A DNA stretch of 64,000 nucleotides from Phocaeicola_A sp045545095 (GTDB lineage: Bacteria; Bacteroidota; Bacteroidia; Bacteroidales; Bacteroidaceae). The notes under the pieces were generated by a model. That model saw only the letters and a program-made list of their open reading frames with translations, had not been told where the DNA came from and made no database searches. Both the position numbers and the translations under genes were made by a program. Below are positions 35,188-44,961 of this stretch, piece by piece (the stretch's first letter is position 1; the number at the start of each line of letters is the position of its first letter). The DNA lies in NCBI GenBank assembly GCA_045545095.1, contig JAZQAG010000033.1, positions 62,001 through 126,000 of the forward strand, given 5' to 3'.

Positions 35188-35919
35188 ATGAACAATATGC
35201 CAGTAGTAACAAAGAATCTACTCATCATAAATGTGTTGGTATATATGGCGAGTGTGGTATTGGGAAGAAAGTTTGGAATAGACCTGAATGATTTGGGAGG
35301 TCTGCATTTCTTTCTTTCTTCTGATTTTAAAATATACCAACCATTGACCTATATGTTTTTGCATGGCGGGTTTCAGCATATCTTTTTTAATATGTTTGCG
35401 GTATGGATGTTCGGCAGAGTATTTGAACAGATATGGGGGCCGAAGCGTTACCTGTTATATTATCTGGTGTGTGGAGTGGGTGCGGCATTTTGTCAAGAGT
35501 TGGTGATGCTTGTCGAGTACTACAATTTGACTTCAGATATGCCTGCAGATGCAGTAGCGATTGTGCTTAATGAAGGGGCATCCGTATTACAAAGGTCAAT
35601 GAATTATACAGATGTTCAGATGGCCAGTTTGAATTTGGCTGTGAATCTTCCTACGGTAGGTGCTTCTGGTGCAGTGTTTGGGATATTGCTGGCTTTTGGT
35701 CTCTTTTTCCCTAATGAGCGGATGTTTATATTCCCTATACCATTTCCCATTCAGGCTAAATATCTTGTGGTGGGATATGCCATCCTTGAGTTCCTTTGGG
35801 GAATGGCGGATAGGCCGGGTGATTCTATAGCGCACTTTGCGCATTTAGGCGGTATGCTGTTTGGGCTCCTGATGATTATGTATTGGAAAAAGAAGAAAAG
35901 AAATGAGTATTATTACTGA
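35188..35919 (+). CDS. Rhomboid-family intramembrane serine protease (first of a pair)
   Basis: A 243-residue polytopic membrane protein. The GASGAVFG motif near residues 158-165 holds the catalytic serine and AHFAHLGG near 215 the catalytic histidine. HGGFQHIFFNMFAVWMFG is the conserved loop-1/TM2 region. Rhomboids cleave transmembrane segments of other proteins; the substrate is unknown. A TACATTTG -7 box lies at 35155-35162. Its end overlaps the next rhomboid gene by 17 bases, so the pair is co-translated and may act together. Confidence 0.92.
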   Translation: MNNMPVVTKNLLIINVLVYMASVVLGRKFGIDLNDLGGLHFFLSSDFKIYQPLTYMFLHGGFQHIFFNMFAVWMFGRVFEQIWGPKRYLLYYLVCGVGAAFCQELVMLVEYYNLTSDMPADAVAIVLNEGASVLQRSMNYTDVQMASLNLAVNLPTVGASGAVFGILLAFGLFFPNERMFIFPIPFPIQAKYLVVGYAILEFLWGMADRPGDSIAHFAHLGGMLFGLLMIMYWKKKKRNEYYY

Positions 35920-36799
35920 TTTGAAAGGAAAATTTTTGCAGGGAGATATTTGTCTTCAGTTTATATATATAAATGTAGGAGTATATCTTTTGTGTGCAAT
36001 CTTTTCGATATTGCTTCAATTGTTCAACCTTTCGGGTGGGGCGTTGTTGCTCTATTTGGAATGTCCGGCTGATGTGTATACTTTAATGAAACAGCCATGG
36101 TCTTTTTTGACCTATATGTTTATGCACTCAGGGGTACTTCATTTGCTTTTTAATATGTTATGGCTGTACTGTTTTGGCCGGATTTTCTTGTATGAATATT
36201 CTTCCCGTCATTTCAGAGGGCTCTATTTGCTTGGCGGTATGGCTGGAGCTTTACTTTATATTTTAGCGTTTAATATATTCCCTTATTTTACACCATTTGT
36301 AGGGAGTGCAGTCTTGGTAGGTGCTTCGGCCTCAGTGTTAGCTGTGGTGATGGCTACGGCGGTGAGTATGCCTGAACAACAACTTAATTTCATGCTATTA
36401 GGGCCGGTGAGGCTGAAATATGTAGCTTTAGTGATGGTGGTGACGGATTTACTTTTCATCACTTCAGAGAATGGGGGAGGGCATATCGCGCATTTGGGAG
36501 GTGCTTTAGCTGGATGGCTATTTGCGATAGGAATCAGAAATGGAAGATATGATGCTACATCCTGGATAAATAGTGTTTGTGATTGGGTGGTAAGAATCTT
36601 TAATTCCTCATCTCGTCCTGCAGAAGCGCCAAAGATGAAGGTCACTTATGGTGAGCGTGAGAAAGATTATCGATATAATGAAGCAAAGAAGAAACGTTCG
36701 GATGAAATAGACCGGATATTGGACAAAGTGAAGCGGTCAGGCTATGATGGATTGACGGCAGAGGAGAAAAAAACTTTATTTGATGCGAGTCAGAGGTAG
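35903..36799 (+). CDS. Rhomboid-family intramembrane protease (second of a pair)
   Basis: A 298-residue membrane protein with a rhomboid core and a soluble C-terminal tail of about 90 residues. The active-site serine is in VGASASVLAVV near residue 140: GASA instead of the usual GxSG. The histidine is kept in GHIAHLGG near 194. HSGVLHLLFNMLWLYCFGRIFL is the conserved loop/TM2 region. The tail ends in a charged segment with a GLTAEEKKTLFDAS motif, a short helix often found at the end of Bacteroidetes rhomboids. It overlaps the first rhomboid gene and precedes the EEP gene by 3 bases. Confidence 0.9.
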   Translation: MSIITDLKGKFLQGDICLQFIYINVGVYLLCAIFSILLQLFNLSGGALLLYLECPADVYTLMKQPWSFLTYMFMHSGVLHLLFNMLWLYCFGRIFLYEYSSRHFRGLYLLGGMAGALLYILAFNIFPYFTPFVGSAVLVGASASVLAVVMATAVSMPEQQLNFMLLGPVRLKYVALVMVVTDLLFITSENGGGHIAHLGGALAGWLFAIGIRNGRYDATSWINSVCDWVVRIFNSSSRPAEAPKMKVTYGEREKDYRYNEAKKKRSDEIDRILDKVKRSGYDGLTAEEKKTLFDASQR

Positions 36800-36802
36800 G
36801 AT

Positions 36803-37900
36803 ATGGTATTAAAGCGTGTAGGACATTTTTTTGGATGGATATTGTTGGGATGTAATGGTGTAGTATCACTTCTGATGTTATTGTGTGCGTTTAGTCCCTA
36901 TATTGATCCGCGAACTATCCCGCTTCTTTCATGTGCGGGATTGGCCTTTCCTATATTCTTGTTGTTGAATATAGCTTTCATGCTTTTCTGGCTCGTGGTA
37001 TATAGGAAATATGCTCTTTTGCCTTTTTTGACTTTGTTGGCATGTATTGGTGCTTTGCGGAGTTACGTGCCTATTAATGCTCCGGAATCAGAGATTCCTA
37101 ATGGAGCCATCAAAATTTTGTCATATAATGTAATGGCATACGCTTATGATAAACCGCACAAAAATGGCATGCCTAATGAGATTGTGGATTACTTGGCCAA
37201 GTCGGGGGCAGATATTATTTGTACTCAAGAAGCGTTGCTTAATAAAAGTAAATATAGCAAATTTTTGAATGAAGATGCAGTGCGCGATGCGATGTCGGAG
37301 TATCCTTATTATTCCCACTATCAGATAGGAACGCATGGATTGGACTGTTTTTCTCGTTATCCAATCTTATCTGCTCATCGGATAAAATATGAAAGCGCAG
37401 ATAATGGAAGTATGGCTTATGAGATTAAAGTTGGGAAAGATACACTTTTAGTCATTAATAATCATTTGGAGTCTAACAAACTGACGATAAATGATAAGGC
37501 GATATATCGGGGCTTGATAAAAGATCCGGAGCATACCATCCAAAAAGAAGCGTCGCGTCAATTGATAGGGAAAGTTGTTGATGCTAGTGTTATTAGGTCC
37601 AGTCAAGCTGATAGTATTGCCAAATATATTGAAGAGTCGTCTTGTAAGAATGTGGTAGTGTGTGGCGATTTTAATGATTCTCCTCTTTCCTATACTCATC
37701 GCGTAATTCGTGAGAATCTTACAGATGCGTTTATCGAATCAGGTAGTGGATTGGGGATATCATACCATAAGAATGGTTTTTATTTCCGTATCGACCATAT
37801 ATTGGTCAGCAACAATTGGAAACCATATAATTGTACTGTTGACAAGAGTATTGATGCATCAGATCATTATCCTATTTGGTGCTATATAGGCAAGCGTTGA
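36803..37900 (+). CDS. Membrane-anchored endonuclease/exonuclease/phosphatase family protein
   Basis: A 365-residue protein with two or three hydrophobic N-terminal segments (to about residue 85), followed by an EEP (DNase I-like) domain. Metal and catalytic motifs are seen: LSYNVMAY, ICTQEAL with the glutamate, VCGDFNDSP, RIDHILVS and SDHYPIW. Family members cleave phosphodiester or phosphomonoester bonds in nucleic acids or lipids; the substrate here is unknown. Together with the two rhomboids it forms a tight operon, which hints at a shared membrane role, though no mechanism can be read from sequence. Confidence 0.88.
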   Translation: MVLKRVGHFFGWILLGCNGVVSLLMLLCAFSPYIDPRTIPLLSCAGLAFPIFLLLNIAFMLFWLVVYRKYALLPFLTLLACIGALRSYVPINAPESEIPNGAIKILSYNVMAYAYDKPHKNGMPNEIVDYLAKSGADIICTQEALLNKSKYSKFLNEDAVRDAMSEYPYYSHYQIGTHGLDCFSRYPILSAHRIKYESADNGSMAYEIKVGKDTLLVINNHLESNKLTINDKAIYRGLIKDPEHTIQKEASRQLIGKVVDASVIRSSQADSIAKYIEESSCKNVVVCGDFNDSPLSYTHRVIRENLTDAFIESGSGLGISYHKNGFYFRIDHILVSNNWKPYNCTVDKSIDASDHYPIWCYIGKR

Positions 37901-37997
37901 CCCCTATTTCGTATTGAAAAATGGATATAAATCTTCTTTTTTGCAACAAAATATTAAATAATAGGCTCTAAAGCATTATTTAATGTGAAAAAAAAGC

Positions 37998-38005
37998 TAT
38001 ATTTG
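37998..38005 (+). promoter_or_regulatory. -7 box of secDF
   Basis: TATATTTG, an exact TAnnTTTG match 68 bases before the secDF ATG; the -33 region at 19-base spacing is TTAT, a poor match. Confidence 0.5.
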
Positions 38006-38072
38006 CAGCCTTGTAGCCGTGTGCATAATTGAAAATATAAACAAAATAAGTAATAAATAATCTAAAATCAAA

Positions 38073-41054
38073 ATGCAGAACAAAGGATTTGTTAAAGTAT
38101 TTGCAGCGTTGCTCACACTAGTGTGTGTGTTCTACCTGTCGTTCTCGTTTGTGACCCGCCATCATATGAACAAGGCGGCTCAAGACCCTCAGGGAGAGTC
38201 TCATTATATGGACTCTATCCAGAATGAGAAAGTTTGGTTAGGAAGCTATACGCTGAAACAGTGTCGTGAGATGGAAATCGGGTTGGGTCTTGACCTGAAG
38301 GGTGGTATGAATGTTATTTTGGAAGTTTCAGTTCCTGATGTGGTAAAGGCTTTGGCTGACCACAAAAATGATGAAGCTTTCAATAAGGCCGTGAATGAAG
38401 CTGCCAAGCGTCAACAAGAAAGTCAAAGTGACTTTATTTCTCTCTTTGTAGAGGAATATCGTAAGGCTGCTCCAGAAGGAGGCTTGGCTGAAATCTTTGC
38501 TACTCAACAGTTGAAGGATAAGGTGACTACACAGAGTACGGATGATGAAGTTATCAAAGTGCTACGTGCTGAGGTAAAGGCTGCCATAGACAATTCATTC
38601 AATGTATTGCGTACTCGTATTGACCGTTTTGGTGTGGCTCAGCCAAACATTCAAAACTTAGAAGGTACTATGGGACGTATTATGGTGGAATTGCCAGGTA
38701 TTAAAGAACCGGAACGTGTACGTGCCTTGCTCCAAGGATCTGCAAACCTTGAATTTTGGGAGACTTATAAAGCTTCTGAAATTGTATCTTATTTGAATGC
38801 TGCCGATAACAAATTGCGTACTTTATTGGCAGATAAGGAAACTCTAGAGGACGCTACAACAGAGGTTGTGGAAGAAGTGAAGGCTGAAGATACTGACAGT
38901 GTGGATGTGGCTGCAGCTTTGGCTGGTGAAACTACTGATGTACAAAATACACAAAGTATCGAGCAATTGAAGAAAGAGCATCCGTTGGCAGCTATTCTGC
39001 AGTTCAATACGTATGATTCTCCCGTTGCCGGTTATGCTCACTATAAGGATACAGCTGAAGTAAACCGCCTGTTGGCCATGCCTGAAGTGAAGAATGCATT
39101 GCCTCGTGACCTCCGTTTGAAGTGGGGTGTAAAAGCTGCAGACTTTGATAATAGTGGTCAAGTATTTGAACTTTATGCTATCAAGTCAACCGAACGTAAT
39201 GGACGTGCTCCGTTGGAAGGTGATGTGATTGTTGATGCTATGGACACATACGACCAGCATGGCAAGCCTTGCGTAAGCATGTCTATGAACACCGATGGTT
39301 CTCGTCGTTGGGCTACTTTGACCAAGAATAATGTTGGTCGTAACATTGCTATCGTATTGGATGGCTATGTGTATAGTGCTCCTAATGTTCAGAATGAAAT
39401 TACTGGTGGAAACTCTCAGATTACCGGTAACTTTACTCCTGAATTGACTAAGGACTTGGCAAATGTGTTGAAGTCTGGTAAGATGCCCGCTCCTGCCCGT
39501 ATCGTACAGGAAGACATCGTAGGACCTTCTCTCGGTCAAGAGTCAATCAACCAAGGTATGTGGTCATTCATCTTTGCATTTGTATTGTTGATGATTTACA
39601 TGTGTGCCATGTACGGTCTCATCCCTGGTATGGTGGCTAACGGTGCCCTGATTGTGAACTTCTTCTTCACACTCGGTATTCTGACCTCTTTCCAGGCTGC
39701 CCTGACCATGTCCGGTATTGCCGGTATGGTGCTTTCACTCGGTATGGCTGTGGATGCTAACGTACTTATATATGAACGCGCGAAGGAAGAGCTGCGTGCA
39801 GGCAAGAATGTACGTGCCGCGTTGGCCGATGGTTACAAGAATGCCTTCTCTGCCATCTTCGACTCTAACTTGACTTCTATCATTACCGGTATCATCCTGT
39901 TCAACTTCGGTACAGGTCCTATCCGTGGTTTTGCCACCACTTTGATTATCGGTATCCTCTGCTCGTTCTTCACTGCCGTATTCTTGACTCGTATCGTTTA
40001 CGAATGGCGTATGGGTAAGGACAAGTGGTTGAACTTGACCTTCACTACCAATCTTTCCAAGAATTTGATGCAGAATACGAAGTTCAACTTCATGGGTGCA
40101 GCCAAGAAGTCATTCGCTATCTTCGGAGCGGCCATTCTCATCAGTGTTGTTTCATTCTATGTCAATGGTTTGAGCAAGAGCATCGACTTCACTGGTGGCC
40201 GTAACTTTGTGGTTCAGTTCGAGCAACAGGTTCAGCCCGAGACAGTGCGTGCCCTCCTTTCGCAGAAGATTACTGATGCTAATGTGAGTGCTATTGCTTT
40301 GGGTACCGATGGCCGTACTATCCGTGTGACTACCAACTATCGTATCAATGAAGATACTCCGACTATTGACTCTGAAATCGAAGCGTTCCTTTATGAATCT
40401 TTGAAGGATGGCAATTTGTTGGGTGAGGGTACTACACTTGAAATCTTTATCGACCGCGATAATCGTACCGGTGGTTCAATCATCAGCTCACAGAAGGTGG
40501 GTCCTTCTATTGCTGACGACATCAAGACTTCAGCTGTTTGGTCAGTAATCTTGGCTTTGGCTGCTATCTTCGTTTATATCTTGATTCGTTTCCGCAATGT
40601 GGCTTACTCTGTAGGCTCTGTAGTGGCTTTGGCTGTTGATACATTGCTTATCTTTGGTATGTACTCGTTGTGCTACAAGTTCTTGCCCATCTCTTTGGAA
40701 ATCGACCAGACATTCATTGGTGCTATTTTGACCGCTATCGGTTACTCTATCAACGATAAGGTGGTAATCTTTGACCGTGTGCGTGAGTTCTTTGGTCTCT
40801 ATCCGAAGCGTAACAAGTTCCAATTGTTCAATGATTCTTTGAACACCACATTGGCACGTACTATCAATACCTCACTCAGTACATTAGTTGTATTGCTCTG
40901 TATCTTCATCCTTGGTGGTGACAGTATCCGTAGCTTTGCATTTGCTATGATTCTTGGTGTAATATTCGGTACATTGTCTTCACTCTTCATCGCTGCTCCT
41001 ATTGCTTACCGCGTGATGAGTCGAAAGGAAAGAGGTAGTGACGTAGAAGCATAA
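38073..41054 (+). CDS. secDF: Fused protein-export membrane protein SecDF
   Basis: A 993-residue fusion of SecD and SecF, about twelve transmembrane segments, which uses proton flow to pull secreted proteins out of the SecYEG channel. The SecD half has the GLDLKGGMNV motif near residue 74, large periplasmic domains and the SLGMAVDANVLIYERAKEELR segment. The SecF half starts near residue 670 with SIDFTGGRN and carries IGYSINDKVVIFDRVRE. An acidic, low-complexity stretch lies in the periplasmic part of SecD near residues 250-290. Fusion is usual in Bacteroidetes. A strong terminator follows. Confidence 0.96.
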   Translation: MQNKGFVKVFAALLTLVCVFYLSFSFVTRHHMNKAAQDPQGESHYMDSIQNEKVWLGSYTLKQCREMEIGLGLDLKGGMNVILEVSVPDVVKALADHKNDEAFNKAVNEAAKRQQESQSDFISLFVEEYRKAAPEGGLAEIFATQQLKDKVTTQSTDDEVIKVLRAEVKAAIDNSFNVLRTRIDRFGVAQPNIQNLEGTMGRIMVELPGIKEPERVRALLQGSANLEFWETYKASEIVSYLNAADNKLRTLLADKETLEDATTEVVEEVKAEDTDSVDVAAALAGETTDVQNTQSIEQLKKEHPLAAILQFNTYDSPVAGYAHYKDTAEVNRLLAMPEVKNALPRDLRLKWGVKAADFDNSGQVFELYAIKSTERNGRAPLEGDVIVDAMDTYDQHGKPCVSMSMNTDGSRRWATLTKNNVGRNIAIVLDGYVYSAPNVQNEITGGNSQITGNFTPELTKDLANVLKSGKMPAPARIVQEDIVGPSLGQESINQGMWSFIFAFVLLMIYMCAMYGLIPGMVANGALIVNFFFTLGILTSFQAALTMSGIAGMVLSLGMAVDANVLIYERAKEELRAGKNVRAALADGYKNAFSAIFDSNLTSIITGIILFNFGTGPIRGFATTLIIGILCSFFTAVFLTRIVYEWRMGKDKWLNLTFTTNLSKNLMQNTKFNFMGAAKKSFAIFGAAILISVVSFYVNGLSKSIDFTGGRNFVVQFEQQVQPETVRALLSQKITDANVSAIALGTDGRTIRVTTNYRINEDTPTIDSEIEAFLYESLKDGNLLGEGTTLEIFIDRDNRTGGSIISSQKVGPSIADDIKTSAVWSVILALAAIFVYILIRFRNVAYSVGSVVALAVDTLLIFGMYSLCYKFLPISLEIDQTFIGAILTAIGYSINDKVVIFDRVREFFGLYPKRNKFQLFNDSLNTTLARTINTSLSTLVVLLCIFILGGDSIRSFAFAMILGVIFGTLSSLFIAAPIAYRVMSRKERGSDVEA

Positions 41055-41070
41055 TTCAAAACACGATATT

Positions 41071-41106
41071 AAAAGGCTCGCGCTCGATGGAGCGTGAGCC
41101 TTTTTT
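41071..41106 (+). terminator. Rho-independent terminator of secDF
   Basis: AAAAGGCTCGCGCTC (41071-41085) and GAGCGTGAGCCTTTT (41090-41104) pair over 15 bp with one G-U pair and a GATG loop, followed by more T residues. Confidence 0.92.
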
Positions 41107-41164
41107 ATTGACAAAGGATTTTAACAAAGGAAGAATCAACCCTTCTGAAAAAAATAAATTGATT

Positions 41165-42241
41165 ATGAAAAGAATATTTTCAGTAACCTTATTGGTTGCA
41201 ATGTGTAGCCTTGGTCAGGTAGCCAAAGCACAACTCCCCAAATTAAAAGATATTCCTGTAACAGCCAAGTTTGGAGGTTATATCATTGGTAATTATACTT
41301 ATTATGACGAAGAGAGTAAGGATCGTACGGCAGGTTTTAATCTTCGTTTGGCCCGTGTATATGTAAATGGTACGGTGGCTAAGGATTTCAAGTATCGTCT
41401 TCAAATGGAGGTGAACGGTGCACCTGGTGTTGATAAAGGTCCCCGTATTGTTGACGCTTACGTTGAATGGGTGAAACATCCATGGCTTAATGTTCGTTTC
41501 GGCCAGATGAAGCGTGCTTTTACATTTGAGAATCCTTATAACCCATGGAATCAAGGGTTTGGGGCCTATGCCCAAGCTGTAACGAAATTGTCAGGTTTCT
41601 CAGACCGTGTGGGTGAGCACAGCAGTGGTGGTCGTGACGCAGGTTTACTTTTGCAGGGTGATCTTTTCCCTATAGGGAAAGATGAACATCGTCTTTTTCA
41701 CTATCAGGTAGGAGTGTACAATGGACAGGGGGTAAATCATAATGATGCTAATAGTAGTAAAGATATCATCGGTGGTGTATGGTTTGCTCCTATCAAGGAT
41801 TTGCAGATTGGAGCTTTCGGATGGGCCGGAGAATATACGGCTAATGGTATGACTGTAGATCGTAACCGTATGTCATTTGGTGTGAAGTATGAAGCGGATT
41901 GGACCATACGTGCTGAATACATTACTTCAGAGGGACGTAGTACAAAGAACCTTTATAGTGGTGACAAAGCTGATGGTTGGTATGCCGCAGTGGGAGTGCC
42001 TGTGGGTAAACAGTTTAAAGTATATGGCAAGTGGGATGTTTATCGTGACGAAAAGACTTCTGATACACAAACATCTATTTATGGCTTGTCATTGAATTAT
42101 TGGCTTGACAAGAATCTGATGATTCAGGGCGGATATAATTTTACCAATGCGCGTAGTGCATTATATTCAGCAGAGGGGGTACGTTCTACATCTGAAAGTT
42201 TTTATAATATGCTTCAGTTGCAGGTATATGTCCGTTTCTGA
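41165..42241 (+). CDS. Porin of the phosphate-selective porin O/P family
   Basis: A 358-residue outer-membrane beta-barrel with a signal peptide (MKRIFSVTLLVAMCSLGQ..KAQ, cleavage near residue 22). Alternating aromatic and polar strands such as YIIGNYTYYDEESK, the RLARVYVNGTVAKDFKYRLQMEV segment and an aromatic C-terminal strand (LQLQVYVRF) fit Porin_O_P. It may admit small anions or other solutes; specificity cannot be read. I chose the ATG at 41165. An in-frame start at 41087 lies inside the secDF terminator and would add 26 residues before the signal peptide. Confidence 0.88.
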   Translation: MKRIFSVTLLVAMCSLGQVAKAQLPKLKDIPVTAKFGGYIIGNYTYYDEESKDRTAGFNLRLARVYVNGTVAKDFKYRLQMEVNGAPGVDKGPRIVDAYVEWVKHPWLNVRFGQMKRAFTFENPYNPWNQGFGAYAQAVTKLSGFSDRVGEHSSGGRDAGLLLQGDLFPIGKDEHRLFHYQVGVYNGQGVNHNDANSSKDIIGGVWFAPIKDLQIGAFGWAGEYTANGMTVDRNRMSFGVKYEADWTIRAEYITSEGRSTKNLYSGDKADGWYAAVGVPVGKQFKVYGKWDVYRDEKTSDTQTSIYGLSLNYWLDKNLMIQGGYNFTNARSALYSAEGVRSTSESFYNMLQLQVYVRF

Positions 42242-42259
42242 AATTAGAGTCTGATAGAT

Positions 42260-43489
42260 ATGGTTCTTAATTATATTTGGATAGCATTTTTCTTGATAGC
42301 CTTTGTTGTGGCTTTAGTCAAGTTGGTGTTTTGGGGAGATGTCGGAGTTTTTTCTGCCATGATGAGTTCCACATTTAATTCTGCTGAAACAGCTTTTACC
42401 ATCTCGTTAGGGTTAACGGGGGTACTCAGTTTATGGTTGGGTATAATGAAGATTGGTGAGCAGGGTGGAGTTGTGAATTTGTTGGCCCGTTGGATGAGTC
42501 CGCTCTTTTGCCGTTTGTTTCCAGATATACCCAAAGGTCATCCAGTAACAGGAACCATTTTCATGAACATAGCAGCTAACATGTTAGGGCTTGATAATGC
42601 GGCAACGCCTCTTGGCTTAAAGGCTATGGCTGAGTTGCAGGGACTTAATAACCAGAAAGATACAGCTACTAATCCTATGATTATGTTTCTGGTGCTGAAT
42701 ACGTCTGGATTAACCCTGATACCAGTCAGCGTCATGGTCTATAGAGCGCAGATGGGTGCTGCTCAGCCAACCGATGTTTTTATCCCGATTCTGTTAGCGA
42801 CCTTTTTCTCCACTTTGGTAGGTATGGTAGCTGTTTGTTGCTATCAGCGTATAAGTCTTTTCAATCGTACGATGCTCACTATTATTGGGGGCATGTGTGC
42901 TGCCGTAGCTTTGATAATATGGGGTGTCAGTCAACTTACTCGAGAACAGATGGATCTCTATTCTGGATTAGTGGCTAACATATTCCTATTCCTTATTATA
43001 ATAGGTTTTATTTTGGCTGGTATGCGTAAACGCATTAATGTCTATGATGCTTTTATTGAGGGCGCAAAAGAGGGATTTACTACGGCTGTTCGTATTATAC
43101 CTTATTTAGTGGCTATATTGGTCGCTATCGGGGTGTTCCGTGCTTCAGGTGCTATGGATATATTACTTGATGGGATTGGCTCAGTAGTTGCTGCTATGGG
43201 GCTCGATACAGAATTTGTGGGGGCACTTCCTACAGCTTTGATGAAACCTTTGAGCGGAAGTGGAGCACGGGGTCTGATGGTTGATGCTATGCAGGCTTAT
43301 GGAGCGGATTCGTTTGTCGGCCGTTTAGCTTGTCTGTTTCAAGGTTCAACAGATACCACGTTTTATATTCTTGCAGTCTATTTTGGGAGTGTAGGTATAA
43401 AACATACGCGATATGCTGTGCCCTGTGGTTTGTTGGCTGATGTGGCAGGTATTGTGGCGGCACTCTTTATTTGCTATTTGTTCTTTTAG
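42260..43489 (+). CDS. SpmA-SpmB fusion, nucleoside-recognition (Gate) domain membrane protein
   Basis: A 409-residue polytopic membrane protein in which two Gate/nucleoside-recognition domains, separate in Bacillus as SpmA and SpmB, are joined. The first half contains MNIAANMLGLDNAATPLGLKAM, and the second PTALMKPLSGSGARGLMVDAM with GSTDTTFYILAVYFGSV. These match the conserved SpmA and SpmB cores. Fusions of this kind are common in Bacteroidetes, which do not sporulate, so the name is historical. Transport of a small metabolite is suspected but unproved. It lies 18 bases after the porin, likely in the same transcript. Confidence 0.88.
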   Translation: MVLNYIWIAFFLIAFVVALVKLVFWGDVGVFSAMMSSTFNSAETAFTISLGLTGVLSLWLGIMKIGEQGGVVNLLARWMSPLFCRLFPDIPKGHPVTGTIFMNIAANMLGLDNAATPLGLKAMAELQGLNNQKDTATNPMIMFLVLNTSGLTLIPVSVMVYRAQMGAAQPTDVFIPILLATFFSTLVGMVAVCCYQRISLFNRTMLTIIGGMCAAVALIIWGVSQLTREQMDLYSGLVANIFLFLIIIGFILAGMRKRINVYDAFIEGAKEGFTTAVRIIPYLVAILVAIGVFRASGAMDILLDGIGSVVAAMGLDTEFVGALPTALMKPLSGSGARGLMVDAMQAYGADSFVGRLACLFQGSTDTTFYILAVYFGSVGIKHTRYAVPCGLLADVAGIVAALFICYLFF

Positions 43490-43521
43490 TAATTGTATAA
43501 TTCGACGCTTTATTATTAATC

Positions 43522-43941
43522 ATGATAACCTATCAAACAGAAGGAGTGAAACTTCCTTTTATTAAAAAACGCGATAACAATGCTTGGATAAAAGCGGTTG
43601 CAGCACAGTATGGTAAGCGATTAGGGGATGTGGCCTATATTTTTTGCGATGACGAGAAAATATTGGAGGTGAATCGTGAATATTTGCAGCACGATTATTA
43701 TACCGATATCATAACTTTTGACTATACCGAAGGTGATGTAATTAGTGGTGATCTTTTTATTAGTTTGGATACTGTACGTTCTAATGCAGAGCAGTACAAT
43801 CAGGAGTATGAACGTGAACTTTATCGTGTCATCATTCACGGCATTCTTCATTTGTGTGGCATCAATGATAAAGGTCCAGGAGAACGCGAACAGATGGAGA
43901 ATGCAGAAAATCGTGCATTGGAGATGCGCAAATCTTTTTAA
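43522..43941 (+). CDS. ybeY: Endoribonuclease YbeY (rRNA maturation)
   Basis: A 139-residue zinc-dependent RNase needed for 16S rRNA 3'-end maturation and ribosome quality control. The motif HGILHLCGINDKGPGE near residues 110-125 gives the first two histidines of H3xH5xH. The third ligand position is Asn-Asp-Lys instead of His, a form I recall from other Bacteroidetes. The DIITFDY and SGDLFISLDTV strands are also typical. It lies 32 bases after the Spm fusion. A 19-bp hairpin follows. Confidence 0.9.
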   Translation: MITYQTEGVKLPFIKKRDNNAWIKAVAAQYGKRLGDVAYIFCDDEKILEVNREYLQHDYYTDIITFDYTEGDVISGDLFISLDTVRSNAEQYNQEYERELYRVIIHGILHLCGINDKGPGEREQMENAENRALEMRKSF

Positions 43942-43964
43942 TGCCGTTTTATAGATTGGGGTAT

Positions 43965-44007
43965 ATTGAATGATTATATTGGCGATATGCCGATATAATC
44001 ATTCAAT
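43965..44007. terminator. 19-bp hairpin between convergent ybeY and lgt
   Basis: ATTGAATGATTATATTGGC and GCCGATATAATCATTCAAT pair fully, with one G-U, around GATAT. It is AT-rich with no clean U tract, but lies between two convergent genes and probably ends both transcripts. Confidence 0.65.
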
Positions 44008-44081
44008 AACTTTTGGAGTAAAAGAAGACAATAACTTGGTGTTAATATACACTTTGAGGAATATCTTAAGAGATAAACGAT

Positions 44082-44924
44082 TTAGTGTTGCCCCTTTTTT
44101 TCTTCAAACTTACGAAGCCATGCTCCACCAATCATGCAAACAATGCCTAAAATCATAAATGGGATACTGAGCCATTGTCCCATATCGAATATCATATCCT
44201 GTTCGAAGTCCACTTGTACCTCTTTACAGAATTCTACAAAGAAACGGAAAGTGAAGATTGTTGCCAAACAGTAGCCGAAGAAATAACCGGTGCCTACACG
44301 ATGAGGATTTTTCTTGTAAAGGATCCACCCAATTATGAAGATGAGAAGGTATGCGATGGCTTCATAAAGTTGGGCTGGATGACGGGCAAAGTCTTCACCA
44401 TTTTGTACGAAGATGAAGCCCCACGGAAGGGCTGTGGATTTTCCTACAATTTCGCTATTCATTAAATTCCCCAAGCGTATCATGCAAGCGGTGATGGGAG
44501 TAGCAATGGCTATATTGTCTAAGACACGAAGGATATTGACTTTTGTCTTGCGGACATAGAGCCAAAGTGCAACCATTAATCCTAATGTGCCCCCATGACT
44601 GGCTAATCCTTGATAACCGACCACTTTCCAACCACTAGCGGTCTCGCGGATAGGTAATAACATCTCAATGGGGTGGTTGAGGTAGAATATGGGTTCGTAG
44701 AAAAGGCAATGTCCCAATCTGGCACCGATGAGAATTCCAAAAAAACAATAAAAAACCAACGGGTCAAACTTCTCTTCTGGAATATGTTGTCTCTTATAGA
44801 GATTTTGTACGATAAGGTATGCCAATGTCAATCCTATAATCCAACAAAGCGAATAAAACCGTATAGGGAAGTTTCCGATAGCAAACAGTTCTAAAGGGGG
44901 ATTCCAAGTGATTTGAAGCAGCAT
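44082..44924 (-). CDS. lgt: Prolipoprotein diacylglyceryl transferase
   Basis: A 280-residue inner-membrane enzyme that moves diacylglycerol from phosphatidylglycerol to the lipobox cysteine of prolipoproteins. It has about seven membrane segments. The HGGTLGLMVAL segment, the signature MIRLGNLMNSEIVGKST near residue 150 and RHPAQLYEA are diagnostic. It supports lipoproteins such as GldK and the GH28 enzyme in this window. It is convergent with ybeY and lies downstream of ychF on the same strand (37-base gap). Confidence 0.95.
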   Translation of the reverse strand: MLLQITWNPPLELFAIGNFPIRFYSLCWIIGLTLAYLIVQNLYKRQHIPEEKFDPLVFYCFFGILIGARLGHCLFYEPIFYLNHPIEMLLPIRETASGWKVVGYQGLASHGGTLGLMVALWLYVRKTKVNILRVLDNIAIATPITACMIRLGNLMNSEIVGKSTALPWGFIFVQNGEDFARHPAQLYEAIAYLLIFIIGWILYKKNPHRVGTGYFFGYCLATIFTFRFFVEFCKEVQVDFEQDMIFDMGQWLSIPFMILGIVCMIGGAWLRKFEEKKGQH

Positions 44925-44961
44925 ATTTTGTTACTTTTAAAAAGGCTTTTGAAACCACAGA

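Noticed and set aside
41087..41164. Upstream start of the porin gene
   Set aside because: It lies within the stem of the secDF terminator and would place 26 polar residues before a clear signal peptide.
42260..43489. Spore maturation function for the SpmA-SpmB fusion
   Set aside because: The host group does not sporulate, and the domain family is a general Gate/nucleoside-recognition membrane fold.
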